Shown in pieces: positions 45,831-57,098 of a stretch of 64,000 nucleotides of DNA; the first letter of the stretch is position 1; each line of letters begins with the position of its first letter. The DNA comes from Gnetum montanum. Lineage: Eukaryota > Streptophyta > Gnetopsida > Gnetales > Gnetaceae. The stretch covers positions 31,054-95,053 of the forward strand of contig MNCI01028339.1 of NCBI GenBank assembly GCA_015680685.1. The letters run 5' to 3'. The notes beneath the pieces were generated by a model. That model ran no database searches and was not told where the DNA came from. It saw only the letters and a program-made list of their open reading frames with translations. The position numbers and the translations under genes were made by a program.

Positions 45831-47074
45831 ATAGTTCTATCTTAATGTTATACACTAAAAATCCAAATATTTACGGTGGCTAGCGTATGAGCAGTGTATG
45901 ACACATGGAAATTTTCATTTTTGGTTCCATACGCTAAAAATTAAATCCCATAGGCTATATAGGGTATAAGCACATAAAAATTACTATTTTCAAATTCGGT
46001 GGCATGTGTTAAAAAAAATCACTAATTTCTTTTTCCAACCTCTAAAAACAAACATGGAAATAAAAATAAAACAAAGGAAATTGATTAGATACATTGAACT
46101 TGTACATAAAACCAACCATGGCCTCTACACATTGGGAAATAGTAATTTTTTTTTGACTTTTTCAAACTAATTTGACCATGGAAATTCATTAATTTAACAA
46201 CTTAAAACTTGTTTTTCCTAATTTTGATAATTTGTAGCCTGTTTTTCCTATATTATAGCCTATTTTCACCTAATTTTGACAATTTGAAGCCCATTTAAAA
46301 ACTTTTTTGTCTATCTTAAATACAAAATGACTAAAAAATTATATATATATATATATATATATATTAAATTTAATACTATTTTGACCTTGCTCATTTGACC
46401 TTATTCCACCTAGTTTTCCATATTTATTCTATTTTAACTTTATTTTTTACTTCATTTTAGCTTGTTATTATCTTATTTTACCTTGTTTTAGTAAGTTTAA
46501 CCTTTCTTTGCCTTATAGTAATCCTACCTTGCCTTATTTAGCCTTGTTCTACTTTGTGTTGACATTGGTTGGTCTTATTTTGCTCTATCATTACAATGTT
46601 TTGTAGTATTTCAACATTTTTTAACAATTTTATTATGCAAATGTCATTTGATGTGCTTATGTTAATATGTAGGAAATGAGCTAGGAGGATGAGGAGGCAA
46701 ATTCAACTAGCCTTAAAACCTAAATGGGCTTGTCTGTGATGTTGTTAGACCAAGTTGACCTTAAAATATCCAAACCTTCAGCCTCGAAACCATTCTACCA
46801 TACAACCTTAACATCTTGAAGTAGCCTGATTACCATTGACCTTGAAGCCAGAAACATCATGGAGGGTTCTTTCGTTGAAATTCCCGTCTAAACCATTATG
46901 GTCAGGTGAAAACACATGAAACCAAGTTTCTTGCTAGAACTTAAACTTGCTCAAGACATTATCAAACCCTTGCAAAGCAACATTAAAGTCATCACATAGT
47001 CCTTGATTATATCTAACATTAATACATTTGCTTTTACTATGGTTGACCTTTTGTTGATAGGTTGAAATGAATAA
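45831..47074 (+). other. AT-rich body of element B before H
   Basis: Non-coding. It contains repeated phrases of the TACGCTAAAAAT / GGCTATA type at 45840-46000 (reminiscent of the leader of B), a (TA)n microsatellite at about 46339-46365, and a T-rich tract with repeated CCTTATTTTA-like units at 46380-46580. No ORF of note. Confidence 0.5.
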
Positions 47075-47079
47075 TTGAT

Positions 47080-47751
47080 TGATGAGTGGCGAGGTAGCCC
47101 TACACTCAACCATACGAATACGAGTGTTTTCACGTGCGATCTGGTCGAACTCCACAGACAGACTAGTTGTGGCACCCAGACAGTTATCCTTAGGTTGTAG
47201 TTCACTGTCTTCCCACCTGGACTAGTATTATCTTTGTCACGTATGGTTTAGTCCAGAGTGAGGTGTATGATGTGTTCCTAATCTAACCGCTACTCTTGAA
47301 GGCAATGAAAAGTAATATTAACTAAGCTAAGCTAGGAGGGAAAGGGTAAGAAAATNGACTTCGTCAAATGTTGGAACATTAGCATGGATGGCACAAGACC
47401 CTCGGACCAAAGAGGAGAAGCTCCAGGACATACTTCAACGCCATCAAGCTTCAAAGCCTGGAGCACATGACAAAGGGAAAGCACCAATGGAGGAGCCACC
47501 ACCACCAAGAACTACATGAGTTCCAAGTTTTTGTAGCTGTAGCACTTTTTGTGTTGTGTCTTCCCACACTGCGGCATCATTTCATTTTTTCCATCTAATA
47601 ATCCCATACCTATCCACTGTGTAATCACTGTAACTTGAGGACAAGTTTTCATTTAGTCATGGGGGTATGATGGAACGCGATATCGCGTCCGTCATGATAT
47701 CGCATCCCCTGCGATATCACATACGCGATATCGCGTCTTCCCCTACGATAT
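47080..47751 (-). repeat. 3' LTR of H, broken by an inverted segment between two single-N gaps
   Basis: 47080-47355 is the R-U5 end of the LTR in minus orientation and is nearly identical to 54093-54368. Between the gaps at 47356 and 47752 the sequence is in the opposite orientation: it holds the end of ORF3, the PPT (47658-47667) and the first 84 bp of U3 (from 47668, TGATGGAACGCG, with GCGATATCGC palindromes) on the plus strand. 47357-47585 is a near-perfect inverted copy of 47753-47981. An assembly misjoin is the simplest explanation. Confidence 0.75.
47356..47356. other. Single-N gap within 3' LTR of H
   Basis: One N separates LTR sequence from an inverted segment (see 47080-47751). The partner gap is at 47752. 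Confidence 0.8.
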
Positions 47752-47818
47752 NATGAAATGATGCCGCAGTGTGGGAAGACACAACACAAAAAGTGCTACA
47801 GCTACAAAAACTTGGAAC

Positions 47819-50583
47819 TCATGTAGTTCTTGGTGGTGGTGGCTCCTCCATTGGTGCTTTCCCTTTGTCATGTGCTCCAGGCTTTGAAGCTTGATGGCGT
47901 TGAAGTATGTCCTGGAGCTTCTCCTCTTTGGTCCGAGGGTCTTGTGCCATCCATGCTAATGTTCCAACGTTTGACGAAGTCGGCACTTCCCACGGACAGG
48001 CTAGTTGCGGAAACATCTGGTTGGCCTTGACGTACCAAGCCGCGAACACCCGTCGTTCCTCCTCATAGGCTCTGGCTTTATATTTGTATTCATGAAGATC
48101 TATTAGCCATCAAGCCAAGTCAGTTGCGACATCTTTTTATCCCTGGTAGCTGGCTTTTACCACCTCAAGTTCAGAATTTGCAACATCCAATTTTTCTAAC
48201 AACTTCTTACGTTCTACAAATTCTACTTCGTATTTGATGTGGGTGGAAGCTGCCTGCTACTCAAGCTTTATTCTTGGGCGTCCTACTATTAACATGGCAA
48301 GGTTGGCATATTTGAGGTTTTCCAACTCCATGTACCCTGTCAAGTCCTAAATCTGCAGGTCTTGGTTCTTAACTTCCGCTAGGTGAGTGAAAGCGTAGGT
48401 GTTCAATATGGTCCCCCAATCAGTTTGTTGAGCACTAATAGTGTTGATTTGGGCCTTGGCCATATGGATCTCCTTCTCTAGGATATTTTTATACATCCCC
48501 ACCTAATCGCAGAAATCCTCCTTCAGCTTCTCATGTCATCTAGCCTCATTCTGCCACGTGCTTATCTCGATTGTTGACTTTTGACAAATAGCACATACCT
48601 CCTCCATTGAGAGCGTTCAATTTTCTTTAGCTAAATAGCTTACGTCTTGGTTGACTTGAATGAACTATTCTTGTAACTAATGAAAGTGTTCATCGAGAAT
48701 GGTCTTTTGTTTCTCTACAGTGGTCAACTGAAGGTTGTCTGCAACCAACTGCTTATTTTCTTCTTCTAAGGCCTTGAGTGCCTTAAGATGCACATGGGTT
48801 TGCTCTTCTGCTATGGAGGCATCCCAAACAGCCTTCTCTTTCTCCTCTGCCACCCTTTTATTCTCTACTATTAACTTGGTCAGTTGCTCTGTTCTAAAAT
48901 TTTCTAAATGCTTTGCAAGAACAAATTACAGAGGGTCCCGTTGTGCTACTTGTAAGGACATGAGCTACTCTTGTAGTTTTTGCACTTCAGCTTCAGCATG
49001 TTCGGCCCTCACTTCGGATATGACTAGCTTTCCCTTTGTGGAAATGAGGTTCGATTGAATTGCTGTAACATCCTGAGGAATGTCAAACAGGGACGTCATT
49101 ACTTTCCCTATTTGAAGCAATTGATCAAGCGCATCCTCATGTTCTCTAGGAGTCATTGAGGTTCTAGCCAGAGTTTGAGCATCTCGTGCTCCTGAGAGAT
49201 CTGCCGGTGGCACAACAGGTACATTGAAGTATTCGTTGATGTGATTTGTGAGCACTTCTGTAGCTCCCACAACATTCTGATGTTGCATGACCACCACAGT
49301 GGCCCCTTCACCAATCTTTAACTACACCTAGAAAGATGCCATGTTTCTTGAAATCTATTGTGATCATCTACTTTCCCCTCCTCCTATTTGAATGGATATT
49401 TCTCCCCTTGTGTGATCCAATGAAATAGTAGGCTGCCTAGCATCATCGATGACGCGGAAGAGGTTTGCATCATCACGATTTTCCCAACTGATCATCTCAG
49501 CGATGGCCCTAAGATGGCTCATCGATGGTCTGTAGTCTTGCGATGGTGGCAGCTGATCCTAGCCTATGCTAGGCCCTGCTTCTTGTTGTTGGCTGGGACC
49601 TGTGGTTGGAGGTTGACTAGGTCCAACCATCTATTCCTCTTCTTATTCTAGTCCCAGCTCTTCGCCAGTGCTCTTCCTTGGAGCTAGCACTTTTAACAAT
49701 TCAGCATATGAAGCAGTCTGGGATTTTCGGAGGACATCATTGGTGTACCCCTAAATACCAACACGTTGGCAAGCTTTCTGATAAGACAGGGGAAAGGCAA
49801 TGCCATCTTCTCTATCTTTTGTTCTTTGAACTGCCTTAGGATCTCCATCAAATATAGATGAGGTAGGTTAGTGTTAACCTTTCCCATCAACACTGCACAT
49901 CCTCTAGCCGCATACGTCGATATTCTTTTTGAGCCTTTTGTGGGGAAGAGGTGATATGTTCCAATTTTGAAATAAACTCTCTCTTCTGTCGTCAATTCAC
50001 CAAATGCTTTATCTCTGCCATAAGCCTTCTCCAACCAATCCTTTCACACATCGGGGTCTAAACGGGTGGATAACCAAGCAACCTGGGGCTCTGAATTCGG
50101 AAGATTTAACACTTCCTAAATGGCCTACATAGAGAAGTCAACTATCACACCACAAATATTAACAGTTGTTCCTTGCTCCCTATTGTGCCAAAATTGGTGC
50201 GTTTCTCCTAGGTACCAGGCACCACTTTCAGAGAGGATAGGCCATAAGGGAGACCCCTTGAGGTGATCCCTAATGGCCTCAGGAGTGAACTTTGCAAAAG
50301 ATTCGAAGTTTAACTCCACAATCACTGTAGCAAATGTGGACTTCTCATGGATAGCCTGAACACATTCTTGGGGCAACATGAGTTGTTGTCTTGGTTCAGG
50401 CGCTGCAACAGCTCCTGCTTCTGCCTGCCCAGACTGTCTAGTAGGAGGTTCATCTTGATGGATGTTGAATGATTTCTCCTCCTATTCTACATGTTTTCTG
50501 GCAAGACCTTGTCTTCCACCTCTCCGAGATCGTTTCTTTCCACCTTGGGCAGGACCCTCCTGTTGTGCATGTTTCGAAGCCAT
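47819..50583 (-). pseudogene. ORF3 of element H, best-preserved copy
   Basis: The ATG at 50583 and the stop at 47819 define about 920 codons. N-terminus: basic, KKRSRRGGR (possible nuclear signal). Globular region: PLWPILSESGAWYLGETHQF (about 50250-50190), TTEERVYFKIGTYHLFPTKG, RISTYAARGCAVLMGK, LPHLYLMEILRQFKEQ and LPFPCLIRKLANV (about 49810-49770). Middle: Pro/Gln linker, then DALDQLLQIGK..LFDIPQDVTAIQ (49140-49050), a coiled coil to about 48080, and CPWEVPTSSNVGTLAWMAQDPR near 48000-47940. Open runs of 113, 110, 84 and 76 codons remain between stops. The globular part resembles the plant-transposon/ATHILA ORF1 type of domain by pattern only. It ends less than 200 bp from the LTR. Confidence 0.78.
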
Positions 50584-50856
50584 TTTGCAATCACACGAGT
50601 TAAGCGTTAGTAAGGTTGTTGTTTTTAAAGTTAATTTATACCTTACTGCTTGCCTTAATTAAAGATCTTATGTTATAACATGTGATCGTGCCTAAAAGTT
50701 TGTAATAATGGGTCCTGTGACTTAGGTGGTTGCCATTTTAGTCTCTCGGTATACCTAAGGGTTAAATGATTTTTAGGCACAACTAGTCTAAGTGTTAAAG
50801 TTAATTACCCTAATTGATGTCCTTTGGGAGATGATAAATTTCAAAAAATTTAGGCA

Positions 50857-50857
50857 N
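50857..50857. other. Single-N gap in the spacer of H
   Basis: One N within AT-rich spacer (TAGGCA-N-CTAAAG). No duplicated flank is evident here. Confidence 0.7.
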
Positions 50858-51005
50858 CTAAAGAATTTTCTTGATATTAACATTGAATATTGAGGACATT
50901 GGCAATTATTAAGATGTTCTAGGGAAATTGTATTAATTCAAAAGGCACCATTAATGATAATGATGTGAATTTTATCAATAAAACCTTGGGTGGTAAGAAA
51001 AGGGG

Positions 51006-51013
51006 TATATAAT
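51006..51013 (-). promoter_or_regulatory. TATA-like site upstream of ORF3 in H
   Basis: The minus strand reads ACCATTATATACCCC about 430 bp before the ORF3 ATG, at the position equivalent to the TATA candidates of C and G. There is no GATATC array here, unlike G. Confidence 0.3.
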
Positions 51014-52195
51014 GGTACATTGGAACGTTGAAATTTAGAGGGATAATAGTAGGGAAAGAATGTTAGGAAAACTAAGCTAAGGATGAGAAATGGTATGTGT
51101 GAACTATGTCATAAGTGAAGATTATAGGAGATTACACAAGTGGGTCCTCCCCAAAGTAGGTTCCAACCTATAATGCCCTTGTGTAACCACATTTAAAGTG
51201 TCCATGGGCACTAGAAAGGTTAAATGTAATCCACACTAACTCCACAAAACACACACATGTAATTACCACCAGAATGAGATGAAATTTCTATGCTACATGG
51301 CACACGAGCTACAATTATACGAACTGTGAGATGAGATGAACTATAGAAAGGGATTGTAGAGATCGGGACATGAGGTAATAGACCTAGGGCATAGTGAATC
51401 CTGCATGTAAAGCATGATTAACGTGTCATTAACCCATCGTTCCAAGATCAGGACCAAGTCCATCCTTCTAATTAGTGACATTGCATTGTTTCATCCTTGA
51501 TGAGCAACTATGAGAGTATCATAACAACAAGGCGTATGATCACTTGGCGTTTTGTTCAAGGGAGGAGTGATTTTTGTTTTATGGTACTTTGTTTTTCTTT
51601 TTTCTTTTTTCTTTTTCTTCTTTTTGAACACTGAATCCAAAGAAACTACCAACCTTTAGGCATGGGTGCATGTCTTTCCAGTGGGACCCCCTAGAACAAC
51701 ATTTGATTTTCGAGTGTCCTTTTGATTACTCTTACTCCCATTTTTCATTAGATCTACAAGGATCTTAGTACAACCATGTTGCATGACAACTTCCATAGAT
51801 GTCACCAAAGAAAATCCACAAGTCTCCTTGATCATTCCCTCTTGGTCCATCCTTCTTCATTCTGGGTACAATGAACATAAAATTAATTTTAAGTTTTAAG
51901 AATTTCAAGAATATCACCGTACCCTCAAACAAAACCTCTTATTTGTAGAATGGATGAGTGTGTGTAATGGGCTCACTGTCCAAATAATCGATCACTCATG
52001 ACTTAATAACATAGAACACACCTCAACCAACGATCCACATGAGTGTTTTATTCGTAGACAAGATTACTTAAAAAAACGTAAAAAGATGAAAACACAAAAG
52101 ATAAAAAGATAAAACAAAAAGTTGAAAAATGAAAAACTGGAAAAAATAGTTGTAAAATCAAAGAAAATGAAAAATATTTATTAACCCTACTTTTT

Positions 52196-53961
52196 ATTTA
52201 GAATGGGGGATATCCCCCATAACTAAACGGTTGAGCATAGCAAGGATTAATAAATGGACGATGAGGTTTTTTGCATGTTGGAAGTATTGAGGCCGGATCA
52301 TACTTATCCCCTTGGGGTTGACACACATGATTATAATGAGCATAGTGGGGCACTTTATATGATGTAGTTCCCAGATAATGAGTTGACCCACTATGATATT
52401 TGTGACTATTAGATGGTATTCAAGGATTGGTATGTCGCTCTCCATTCCTGTGTTCGTTGGATTGTCTTGTTGTTGGAGCGTGAGTTGGTGACCCTGATGA
52501 AGTTACATGAGGTGTTGGGTTTGAAGATAAGGGTGCACCATAATGTGGGACTTGTGATGAGTTGGAGGATGTAGTGGCCTCGGAATTGTGTTGTCCCTTC
52601 TTACAACCGTGTTTAAAGAAATGATGCTTTTGATGTTGAGGAGGCTTTTCACTGCTGTTGATAACATTAGCATAAGTAGCATTCGTGGGTTGTTGCTATG
52701 GTGTAGGCACCTTAGGAACAGTTGGTGGTGATGTAGAAGGAGGGAAAGGATGAGAATGCTGAAAGTTAGGATGAATATAAGGTGCACAAGGTGGTGGTTG
52801 TGTTGGAGGCATGGGTTGATAGTATTGAGGAGAGTGGTACTATGGTGAGATAAAGTGTGTTGGCCTAGTTGGATAAATAGGATGTTGAACTAGATAAGTG
52901 TTTGGATTCAGATAATATGAAGGGTGTCTCCAGTCTAAGGGTGGTCTCCCCCACGACTAGGATTGTTGCCACTGTGGTCGAACACAATATCTCTGTACAA
53001 ACTCTAGATGTAGCGTGTTTCCCCAATACTAATGTAAATGTAACAATATTGGGAATTGTCCTTTGGGGTGATCATATAGGCATATGTTGCATTCACATGT
53101 ATGATTGGCAGTTGAGCAGTTATTCCCTTTGTTCTTTTTCTCTGAATGTCTAATGTTTTATCCTGCTTCTTGGGTTGCAAAACTCTATCCCCAATGTTGT
53201 TGATAAATTCTCCACACTTTTGATATGTTCATTCCAACATCTTATTGATCTTTTCCTCGGATTCTTCTAATGTTTGTTGTATTGGCAAAGATGATGTTTC
53301 CACCTTGAGATTGGTTGATTACTCCTTTTTATGATCATGGACCTGTGTTAAGTTGAGATTTTGGTCCCGTTGATGTTTTTCAACACTCTCCCATCTAGCT
53401 AATTCTCCTTCTTCTTTTGCTACCCACTTAATAAGCTCTTGGACTTGATGGGTTCGTAGTTCATATAGTTGACCTTGGGAATACATTCCTAAGGTCTCTC
53501 TTGTTGCATCACGAAGCCCATCAATGATATGATACATTAGCCTTTCCTCAAAAAACCCATGGCCTGGACAGTTGTTTAATAGTGCATGATACCTTTCTAA
53601 GGCCATGTCCAAGGGTTCATGTTGTGCTTGTTTCCATCATTGGATTTTTTTCCTCAAGGCTGACACTCTTGCATAGGTTTGATATTTTCTGTTAAAGNNN
53701 NNNNCGACTCTCTTTACAATGCCTATGTGAGATTCGAATAGCCTCTTGTATTTATGTTAGGCTTGTAGTGGCCAATGGGGGTTCATCGTCATCAAGTAAG
53801 TTATGCTTTCATGTGTTGAGATGATGTTGTTTTTGTTCATGTTTATAAGAAACTCCCACTTCAAGTTGTATACTCCAATCTTCATCTTCATATAGTTCAT
53901 TGGTTCTCCAATGAACTTCCTTAGTAAGTGTGGAATTATCGTGTTCTTGTAGGAGAGGCAT
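52196..53961 (-). pseudogene. gag of element H, decayed, with an assembly gap
   Basis: The ATG at 53961 gives MPLLQEHDNSTLTKE, then VHWRTNELYEDE, as in G. The Ser/Arg-rich domain of A, D and I is missing. After the 7-N gap (53704-53698) the capsid domain is open for 97 codons (53612-53319): LERYHALLNNCPGHGFFEER and YHIIDGLRDATRETLGMYSQ, matching Athila gag (YYTLL..C.GHG....L.HIVDGL in I). A zinc-knuckle remnant CNICLYDHPKG near 53100-53065 has lost its last Cys. The proline/histidine/tyrosine-rich tail runs to about 52200. Confidence 0.8.
53698..53704. other. Assembly gap (7 N)
   Basis: Seven N inside gag of H. Part of the capsid domain N-terminal half appears to be missing when compared with I (62404-62700), so the true gap may be larger than seven bases. 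Confidence 0.8.
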
Positions 53962-54070
53962 TGTTGTGTGTGAATTTATGTGACTTTTTATAATTACTTC
54001 TGTCTAAGAGATATATCGTTAAGTCCTTTACAACAACCTTGTATGATATAACTAATCTAGATAACTAGCA

Positions 54071-54092
54071 CCGTCCCTGTCAACGACGCCAA
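54071..54092 (-). other. Primer-binding site of H (tRNA-Asp type)
   Basis: The minus strand reads TTGGCGTCGTTGACAGGGAC directly after the LTR; compared with the tRNA-Asp complement it has three or so changes. Confidence 0.75.
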
Positions 54093-54910
54093 TGATGAGT
54101 GGCGAGGTACCCCTACACTCAACCATAAGAATACGAGCGTTTTCACACATGATCTGGTTGAACTCCACAGACGGACTAGTTGTAACACCTAGATAGTTAT
54201 CCTTAGGTTGCAGATTGCTGTCTTCCCACTTGGACTAGTATTATCTTTGTCACGTATGGTTTAGTCCAGAGTGAGGTGTATGATGTGTTCCTAATCTAAC
54301 CGCTACTCCTGAAGGCAATGAAAAGTAATATTAACTAAGCTAAGCTAGGAGGGAAAGGGTAAGAAAATATAATCTAGCCTAAGTGTGATGAGCATCCATT
54401 CCTTGATCATTCATACACATCTTGGACCTCGTGCATGACTACCATTGGGATTACCAAGTGCAGATCCTAGGTACGCCACTGGGCTACCAAGTAGTCACAC
54501 TTAAATGCTTGTAATCAAGTCGTACTCATTCTGCGTTGCTAGGAGATAAGGGTGAGAGAATATTAACTAAGAAAGCAATAAATAACAAGTAAATAAATAA
54601 ATAACAAAGTGAATGCTTCAATGATGAAGTAATCTCAATCTTTATTGCCGGTCATGTGCGTGTCCAAGTACGTCACACTCGAATAAAGGATGCTGTACAA
54701 TAACATTCACCACACTATGGGCAAACACAGGAAAATAATCTAATTCTGGAGGGATCAAACTACCAGAGATTCACTAAAATCTACTCTATGTTATGAAACA
54801 AGGGAGAGCCGCTTCTTATTTATAGACATTGCAGCAGATTGCGATATCGCATACGTGATATCGTAGGGGAAGACGCGACATCGTGGCCCATGCGATATCG
54901 TGTCCCATCA
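54093..54910 (-). repeat. 5' LTR of element H
   Basis: Sense start TGATGGGACACG (54910), sense end CTCATCA (54093). TATAAATA lies on the minus strand at 54824-54817. Between start and TATA box are four GCGATATCGC-type palindromes (54845-54900). It is flanked by the TSD TTGAT. Confidence 0.92.
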
Positions 54911-54915
54911 TTGAT

Positions 54916-55968
54916 GCTGATAACTCCAATGACCTACAACAAGTGAGCCTACATGAACTCTTATCTCTCTCCTTTTGGCATACAAAGATACTTCATACTT
55001 TATATAAATTTGTGGAACAAAGAACAACTTCTCTTATATCTACTGGTTGTAACATAATGACGACATATACCTATTGATTATAGCATGTGGTCTTATATAG
55101 TTTTTTATAATAACATGTATTCTTTGTATTGCTTTCTTGTCCTCTTGGAGTTGTGCATGTAGGATGAAACCTGAAGTCATCATGATGGTGCAACTCATCA
55201 TGTTAGCAAGTTACCATGTGACATGAATGCACTAGATTTGGTTAGCTTGTCTTGCCATGTCAAGAGTGATTATCTCACATCACTTCCATTACCCCTCTTA
55301 AGCCATAATCTTGTAGTCCAATTACAACCTTCCTTACCCTAATAATAATGATGACTGATGTTTGGCATTCATGCATTGTCATCATGCAACATCTCCTTTG
55401 TCATGCTCCACTATCAGGTTCGTTGGATGTAACACATCTCATTCAGCAAGAAAACTAAACTAAGTTTGGCCTTGGCAATAAGACCTAATGAAGGTTGCAT
55501 CCTTCAAAAATATCCAAAGAGGAAAAAATACCAATGAATCTCAAAAGTTAAATCAACAGCTTCAAACAAGCAAAGGGAGAAGCCTAATGGCCAAAGAAGC
55601 CTTGGAATAGGATGTTGGTTCCTTAAACACATTATCAAGAAACTACTACTTCAAAGCATAAAGCATGAAGACCACATTGATTAGCAAGCATGTCATTGTC
55701 ATACTATAACCATGATGTCAAGTTTTGGAATTCTTTGTTAACCCATGTGACCATTCCCTAATAGTCAATATGACCTTTATTTCATATCAAACCTATATTA
55801 CATCCATCATAACCTTGTCTCACATTCACAAGCGCTCTTCGGCATGGTTCAACAGCTATATCATCAAGCATGGAGAAGAAACATCAGTGATGGACCTATC
55901 ATGATGTTTCACATTCTTTGTTGATGTCTCTCAAGTCAACCCTCAAAACATCAACAAAGAGGAACAAA
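54916..55968 (+). other. 3' part of element B before its 3' LTR
   Basis: AT-rich and mostly non-coding; frames near 55440-55560 and 55826-55960 have short coding-like runs (NKEEQMKHYKENQ) without recognised domains. The last bases before the LTR, AAAGAGGAACAAA (55956-55968), are a plausible polypurine tract. No RT or integrase motif is present. Confidence 0.5.
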
Positions 55969-57098
55969 TGAAACACTACAAAGAAAATCAATGTAGAAAT
56001 CCATAACTAAAATTATTTGTAATTTGATGAAAATTAATGACACACATAATTGCCTTGTTTTTCTAAAAATTTGGCATTATAACATTTACCACTAGAATTG
56101 GAGGAAGTATTTTAAAAGTAAAATGTCATATTTATAGCTCATATGCTATAAATCTCACACATCCCAGCTTATGGAGGTTAGAAAATGCTTCATAAGCTAT
56201 GAATGCCTCATCTTCTTGGTGGGAAAGACTATAGATGTCATGTACCCAGGCTTGGGAAGGCTGAAAATGCTTTCTAGGCCACCAAATTTGACATTTCATA
56301 CACTATACATTGGCCATTTCAGTTTTATATGTTGATCAACCTTCAAAGGTAGTGTATAAAATTTGGGTGTTGAATTTTTATGCTAGGCATCCATACCCCA
56401 TATAGTGGGCAGCATATGAAGGAAACTTAAGAAGCACAAAACTATCTAAATTTGTTTAATACACTATCAAGAGATACCCTAACCACAACAGAAATTTGTA
56501 GCAATCTATCAACAATCATGGCAGAAATTTATAGCAACAAATTAGACACCGAATGACCTATTTAAACTAGAGTTGACCACATTGAAAGTAATTTTGGCAA
56601 TTTGCATTCAAGCTGAACTTCAAGACTTTTAGAGTAGTGTAGATCTACCAAGAGTTCAAAATCATTCTTCCATTCATAGTGTAGATCTCAATGATAGAGA
56701 AAATAATGACAAGTTTGAGTAGAACATTCAAGATCATCAAAAGTAGAGTTGATCATAGAACATACCCTCTAGGCTAAATTGGATTCCACGATTCTTTGTG
56801 CATTTAAAGCATAAAAATTTGTATTATCTAAACTTTTTTTTTTGTGGACCTTCAGCATTTTAATAAAAGGTATGTAGTCTAATTTATTTAGTAGAAATTT
56901 ATTCCATGTTTCTTTGCACTTAGATTTGCATTTGCAATTTTATTTATTTCTATTAGTAACAAATCATAAGTCCTTGGGTGATTTCCAAGAATGTCCATGG
57001 TACCCCAAATCCTTTTCTCGAGGCCGATGGATTTGAAGCCAAATTGTCTTGCCTAGAAATTTTTGGCCTTCCAACACCAAATTTCTTAGGTGTTAAAA
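55969..57098 (+). repeat. 3' LTR of element B
   Basis: Starts TGAAACACTACAAAG and ends near GTTAAAA at 57098. It is collinear with 5553-6698, including the TATAAAATTTGGGTG box near 56354 and the closing AACACCAA.TT.TTAGG segment. Confidence 0.78.

Larger units (their letters stand above)
50584..52195 (-). other. Spacer of element H
   Basis: Order as in G: AT-rich stretch with A-rich runs on the sense strand (52190-52070), the small coding-like block (51860-51640), a purine-rich tract (sense AAAAAGAAGAAAAAG near 51630-51585), the conserved CTTTGGGGAGGACCCACTT block (51170-51134), a TATA-like site (51013-51006), then ORF3. A single N is at 50857. Confidence 0.65.
47080..54910 (-). mobile_element. 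Element H: pol-less Athila-family element with gag and the best ORF3
   Basis: Perfect TSD TTGAT at 47075-47079 and 54911-54915. From 54910 downward: 5' LTR, primer site, gag (with a 7-N gap), spacer, ORF3, and a 3' LTR that is scrambled by gaps. Protease, RT, RNase H and integrase are missing; the proline-rich gag end (YGGYPPF-like, near 52215) passes directly into the spacer, at a point matching the last codons of integrase (GEMAIHAN) in C and D. G shows the same 3' breakpoint but a different gag breakpoint. Confidence 0.85.
5553..57098 (+). mobile_element. Element B: Tat-like LTR retrotransposon, the host of nested insertions C, G and H
   Basis: Two diverged direct repeats of about 1.1 kb (5553-6698 and 55969-57098) bracket plus-strand gag and protease pieces that continue across the later insertions: gag 7935-9753 resumes near 34436, protease lies at 35200-35960, and the body resumes at 43427 after G and at 54916 after H. 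Subtracting C, G and H leaves an element of about 11.7 kb. I see gag and protease but no RT, RNase H or integrase, so B appears non-autonomous. TSDs are not convincing (TTGGT before, TGGGG after), as expected for an old copy. The LTRs look about 80-85 percent identical by eye. Confidence 0.75.

Noticed and set aside
47092-47205. Short minus-strand ORFs near 46934-47205
   Set aside because: They run across the LTR end and TSD of H; chance ORFs with no conservation in other LTRs.
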